DNA of 20,570 nucleotides. Origin: a bacterium. GTDB taxonomy: Bacteria; Atribacterota; JS1; SB-45; 34-128. Location: the NCBI GenBank assembly GCA_018894595.1, contig JAHIPN010000062.1:1-20570 (forward strand). Direction: 5' to 3'. Shown piece after piece: positions 18,701 to 20,570 of this stretch (position 1 is the stretch's first letter; each line of letters starts with the position of its first letter). A model generated the notes under the pieces. It was given only the letters and a program-made list of their open reading frames with translations, searched no databases and was not told where the DNA came from. The translations under genes and the position numbers were made by a program.

Positions 18701-18947
18701 AGACGTTGGTATTTATACCGACAAGTATTCTAATTTTTTCTGTCTTTTCGAGTGATTTATAAATTTCATAAAAACCACTGGTATAAAAATATCCTACTAG
18801 AACATCAAAAAATTGGGTATCCTTGATGAGGGTCCTAAATCTATTTGCGAGACTTTGATTCTTTTCATTAGTTATAAAAGTTAAATCTGAAGATTTATTT
18901 TGTAATTCCGATTTTGGTTGAGATTGAAATTGAGATAATGGTTGCAT
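15702..18947 (-). CDS. PLD-nuclease/SNF2-type helicase fusion, first gene of the operon
   Basis: A 1081-residue superfamily 2 protein. The N-terminal phospholipase D-like domain has a single HxK site (IHAKLYI, H158/K160) and GSSNFTKAGL (179-188), enough for a nuclease that works as a dimer. The helicase core follows: Walker A SDVVGLGKTY (298-307), DEAH at 373-376, TATPYNN (402-408), then after a long Lys/Glu-rich insertion VFTESKETADYL (about 691-702), ISTEVLSEGVNL (about 744-755) and MMQRAGRINRVD (773-784). The C-terminal 280 residues are unrecognised. AGGAG lies 11 bases before the ATG. It resembles helicases that accompany Eco57I-type methylases in DISARM-like and helicase-methylase-ATPase (Hma) islands, but the other DISARM genes are absent. 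Its role is probably translocation on and cleavage of unmodified DNA. Confidence 0.88.
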   Translation of the reverse strand: MQPLSQFQSQPKSELQNKSSDLTFITNEKNQSLANRFRTLIKDTQFFDVLVGYFYTSGFYEIYKSLEKTEKIRILVGINTNVSNLPAPTLNENSINSPQQQTLQFSHSEAKKQFSEEVTNEMENSPDSKEVEEGVHIFLEWLKSGKLEIKAYPSANIHAKLYIMTFSESDRDAGRVITGSSNFTKAGLLDNLEFNVELKNRSDYDFALNKFNELWEDAVDLKDRYQDTIQTKTWLNNNITPYELYLKFLYEYFQDDLKQAEEIFYKYVPKDFMKLEYQEQAVLNAKKILQEYGGVFISDVVGLGKTYISALLAQQLDGRHLVIAPPMLLDKDSPGSWPNIFSGFKEQADFESLGKLDKLLKRDITKYKNIFIDEAHRFRNESNTTYEMLARICRGKRVILVTATPYNNYPRDILSQLKLFQKSKKSTIPNLPNLERFFSHLEKKLKKLDRKRNYSEYIRAVKENSREIREKVLKYLMVRRTRTEVIKYFTRELEKQKMKFPEVVTPKPVFYQLNDQEDKIFTKTIKMIALDFNYSRYTPLLYYRGEITQPEKLAQTNMRKFMRILLVKRLESSFYAFRQSINRFIHSYEKFIEEFDKGNVYVSKKYINKIFEFLENDNDEAIQKLIEEDKAVKYLSEEFDPKYRRLLEKDLKTLREIQKIWSAVGRDPKLLQFLDILSSHPILKKNKLIVFTESKETADYLNDNLQKYKVIKFTGGSSEYTRRKVIENFDPKARSSRDDFRILISTEVLSEGVNLHRSNVVINYDIPWNPTRMMQRAGRINRVDTKFDKIYTFNFFPSKQSNDLIKLKEAAAAKIHAFITLLGNDARLLTENEEIESHELFNRLTSKEAIIGEDEGQESDLKYLKIIKDIREDNPDLFARIKSLPKKARTARIYKQKTNSLLTYFRKGKLQKFFMGAPHQESQELDFITTAKTLEAKENTKREKLNPAFYPLLEKNKEAFEFATQEEGREIKLTGGRDSATQVLKILKAISKDTRKFTEEQEDYLKKVMQKITEGALPKQTTKILLQELNNELKKTINPLTILAVLQKNIAPEFLQEHLSESAAQTSGPREVILSEYLIGE

Positions 18948-19022
18948 TTTGGATATTCTCCTAACTGATTAAAAATTTACCTATTAACCTCTTTTTCTAA
19001 TTAAAATACGATATTTTTTATA

Positions 19023-19028
19023 ATTATA
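19023..19028 (-). promoter_or_regulatory. -10 box of the probable operon promoter
   Basis: On the minus strand GTGTGATATAATTATA contains a perfect TATAAT (19028-19023) about 75 bases upstream of the helicase start codon. No good -35 lies at 17 bases (the candidate there, GTACTG, is poor), so the promoter may be weak or activator-dependent. It is the best promoter-like site upstream of the four-gene operon. Confidence 0.5.
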
Positions 19029-19081
19029 TCACACGGCTACAACTACAGTACGGCAACAATTATGAAAATAATTTGAAAAAT

Positions 19082-19131
19082 AAGAAAAAATTATGATTTT
19101 TTTAAGTTTTTTAAGAAAAATTGTGATTTTG
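19082..19131. repeat. Imperfect direct repeat upstream of the operon promoter
   Basis: AAGAAAAAATTATGATTTTT (about 19083-19102) is followed by AAGAAAAATTGTGATTTTG (19113-19131), about 30 bases apart. The A-tracts are spaced by close to three helical turns and lie 55-105 bases upstream of the -10 box, where an UP-element-like or bending effect is possible. This could also be chance in such AT-rich DNA. Confidence 0.35.
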
Positions 19132-19226
19132 TATAAAAACAAACTGTTATTTATATACTGCATTAATTGTCAAAAGTCCTTCTTTTTTGGAAGAAAAGTT
19201 TTCGGTTGTTGGTTTGGGGAATAGGG

Positions 19227-19259
19227 ATTGCCGCGTCGCTTCACTCCTCGCAATGACAG
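19227..19259. repeat. REP-like repeat (ATTGCCGCG...CTCGCAATGACAG)
   Basis: The unit starts ATTGCCGCGTCGCTTCACTC and ends CGCAATGACAG, with ATTGC and GCAAT as short inverted ends. It is a well-known dispersed type in many environmental bacterial genomes. A fragment, GGAATGACAGAGGG, follows at 19270-19283. Confidence 0.65.
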
Positions 19260-19350
19260 AAAGAGAGTTGGAATGACAGAGGGATTAAAACTAACAATAT
19301 TTACTTACAAACAATTGTCAAGTGGACGGTTGTTCTGACAATCTCCTCAC

Positions 19351-20120
19351 TCAAACCCTTATAAAATAAGGCTTTCAGCCCACATCTAAAATAAGCCATT
19401 TTAAGCCCTTTTAAGCGCCTATTTTAAAAAATAGGACAAATCACCTTAGGCAACCTCAAGAAACGCAGCTACGGCGATATTTCGTTGAAACCCTTATTTT
19501 GCAAGGCTTTCAAGCTCCTAAAAATAGCGTTTTTAGCCCTTTTTGTCTTGTTTTCTTCATAATTTAGAAGAAGTAACACTATTCCATATAACAAAAAAAC
19601 GCAGAAACCCTTATGTCTTCTACGTTTTAGAGCCTTGCCATTTTTTCTCATAAAAACCGATAATGCTCTAATTCTATCTATATTAATCTCCTTTGTTTAT
19701 GCTGTATTTTGGCAATAACAGAGAAGATGGATTCCCGCCTGCGCGGGAATGACATATGGGAAAGCGGGAATGACAGAGGGGAAAGTGTGTAAAATCTGTA
19801 GAAAAAGGCCTTCTTGAAACCCTTGTAAAATAAGGTTTCAGAAAGAAAACCACTATAAGTGCCCTTAAACGCATGATTTTAAAAATAGGTACTTTGCCCC
19901 TTAAAAATGGCACTTTTTTGACTAAAATTTCACTCTTTTAAAAACTGAAAGTGGCTATTTATAAAGGGGTTCATGATTTGGGGGAGGTAAAAATAGGTCA
20001 AAAAAGGGGGTCGTAATTGCCAATTTTTCGAAAAATGAGGCGCGTTTAAAGGCACTCTACGTGCGTTAAAAGGGTGTTCCTGAAGGGGATCGAAAGCCTT
20101 GTAAATAAAGGGTTTCAGAA
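19351..20120. repeat. Dispersed AAACCCTT..AAGGxTTTCAG palindromic repeat family, four or five copies
   Basis: Clear copies lie at 19351-19379, 19485-19515, 19814-19841 and, inverted, at 20091-20120; a weaker one is at 19603-19637. Each has the form GAAACCCTT, an A/T-rich loop, then AAGGCTTTCAG, forming a stem of 7-9 pairs. Spacing is irregular (about 135, 330 and 280 bases) and the intervening sequences are not uniform, so it is not a CRISPR array. Several copies are followed by short low-complexity words such as AAGTGCCCTTAAACGC or CATTTTAAGCCCTTTTAAGC. No real gene is visible in 18948-20202. Confidence 0.6.
19731..19778. repeat. REP palindrome (ATTCCCGCCTGCGCGGGAAT) with partial copy
   Basis: ATTCCCGC (19731-19738) and GCGGGAAT (19743-19750) pair around the loop CTGC, followed by GACA. 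A half copy, GCGGGAATGACAG, lies at 19764-19776. This is the widespread 'HSRAGGNP' type REP, named after the false peptide it encodes in one frame. It marks repetitive, probably non-coding DNA. Confidence 0.75.
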
Positions 20121-20128
20121 GGAGGGTA

Positions 20129-20161
20129 AATAGGAACAGAGAACCGTTGCCTGTTCCTATT
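20129..20161 (-). terminator. Hairpin beyond the Schlafen-type gene, possible terminator
   Basis: AATAGGAACAG (20129-20139) and CTGTTCCTATT (20151-20161) form an 11-base-pair stem with an 11-base loop, 41 bases past the stop codon of the partial gene on its right. The minus-strand continuation has only a short T-stretch, so it may be a weak terminator or another REP-type palindrome. Confidence 0.45.
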
Positions 20162-20202
20162 CATTAAGTAATCTCTCTTTTTATCATTTTTAGAATAAAT
20201 TA

Positions 20203-20570
20203 CTATTCTTTATCAATTACTTCCCAATGACCACCTTTTGGAGAGCCAATTCTTTTTAAAAGATTATTTTCTTTTAATTTTTTAATGTTGTTTTTTATTT
20301 TTCGATCTGAAATACCAACTTTTTTAGATAATTCCTGTGTAGTAATATTTGGATTTTCTTTGATATTATCTAATATTTTCTTTTGATTTTCAGTGACCTT
20401 TTTGGTGACCTTTTTGGTGACCTTTTTGGTGACCTTTTTGGTTTTTGTAAAAGTCACGACAAAGAAGTTATTATAATAAAATTCTACACTTCCCTGACCG
20501 TGTTCTTTAACAGAATTTTTAATCCGATTTATTCCGGTTCCAATTTGCTCAATATAATCTGCCCGGTTTA
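20203..20570 (-). CDS. C-terminal part of a Schlafen/AlbA-type ATP-binding regulator (RecG-like annotation), running off the right edge
   Basis: The open frame extends through the window end; an internal GTG at 20457 is not the start, since ADYIEQIGTGINRIKNSVKE and EFYYNNFFVVTFTKTKK are read in frame before it. The R-x-x-x-IE-x-x-GTGI-x-RI pattern followed by a (KKVT)n linker and a winged-helix domain (NITTQELSKKVGISDRKIKN ... LKRIGSPKGGHWEV) is the standard C-terminus of AlbA_2/Schlafen-domain transcriptional regulators, often labelled ATP-dependent DNA helicase RecG. The visible part is about 122 residues and lacks the N-terminal AlbA_2 domain. It stops with TAG at 20205-20203. The function is probably DNA binding and regulation; the target is unknown. 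Confidence 0.8.
   Translation of the reverse strand, partial: NRADYIEQIGTGINRIKNSVKEHGQGSVEFYYNNFFVVTFTKTKKVTKKVTKKVTKKVTENQKKILDNIKENPNITTQELSKKVGISDRKIKNNIKKLKENNLLKRIGSPKGGHWEVIDKE
20393..20440. repeat. Four perfect 12-base tandem repeats inside the Schlafen-type gene
   Basis: GTGACCTTTTTG is repeated four times without change (20393, 20405, 20417, 20429). In the gene this encodes the repeated KKVT linker between the ATPase-like region and the winged helix. A unit length divisible by three allows copy number to change without a frameshift. Confidence 0.9.

Noticed and set aside
8396..18947. DISARM or BREX identity for the operon
   Set aside because: There is no DUF1998 protein, no drmA-type helicase, no alkaline-phosphatase PglZ and no BrxC/BrxL-like gene in the window; a methylase and a helicase alone do not define either system.
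19469..19651. 60-residue minus-strand open frame, Lys/Arg-rich
   Set aside because: It is built across two copies of the AAACCCTT repeat family and has no domain or RBS.
19683..19913. 76-residue minus-strand open frame with a CHSRAGGNP-type peptide
   Set aside because: That peptide is the translation of a REP palindrome; the frame has no other support.
19351..20120. Possible CRISPR array
   Set aside because: The repeats are few, imperfect, irregularly spaced and in both orientations; no cas gene is present.

Overview
The window is an AT-rich stretch of bacterial chromosome that reads as a defence island. It has no rRNA, tRNA, CRISPR array, ribosomal protein or other housekeeping gene. Every confident gene is on the minus strand. 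The non-coding gaps hold short palindromic repeats of the kinds seen with REP-associated (Y1-type) transposases, plus two eroded pieces that look like the 3' end of such a transposase gene. This mix is common in genomes of uncultured, AT-rich anaerobic bacteria. I cannot name the phylum from sequence alone.

Left edge (1-480): the first 16 codons of a minus-strand gene that leaves the window, with a near-consensus promoter carrying four copies of an AATGTTCAC-type operator. A transposase 3'-end remnant and a REP-like repeat follow. First cassette (481-7676): a 1709-residue protein joining an archaeo-eukaryotic primase (AEP) of the TOTE/CRISPR-associated type, a reverse transcriptase with an intact YVDD site, about 900 residues with no domain I recognise, and two C-terminal membrane helices. 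It is followed by a DUF4145 protein (5836-6498) and an Abi_C protein (6861-7676), both with HEPN-like R...H motifs. The three genes are separated by gaps of 225 and 362 bases that contain repeat copies, so they look like separately acquired units rather than one tight operon. A second transposase remnant at 7867-7967 lies on the other side, so the cassette is bracketed by two diverged direct copies.

Second cassette (8396-18947): four tightly packed genes read from 18947 downward. They encode a PLD-nuclease/SNF2-type helicase, an Eco57I-type adenine DNA methylase, an OLD-family ATPase with a TOPRIM nuclease domain (GajA-like) and a UvrD-like helicase (GajB-like), with gaps of 3, 19 and 3 bases. 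It reads as a helicase-methylase restriction pair fused at operon level to a Gabija-like pair. A TATAAT box lies about 75 bases upstream of the first start codon.

Right edge (18948-20570): about 1.25 kb of repeat-rich DNA without a convincing gene, then the C-terminus of a Schlafen/AlbA-type ATP-binding regulator with a (KKVT)n linker and a winged helix, running off the window. The most novel item is the AEP-RT-membrane fusion; second is the four-gene restriction/Gabija operon.
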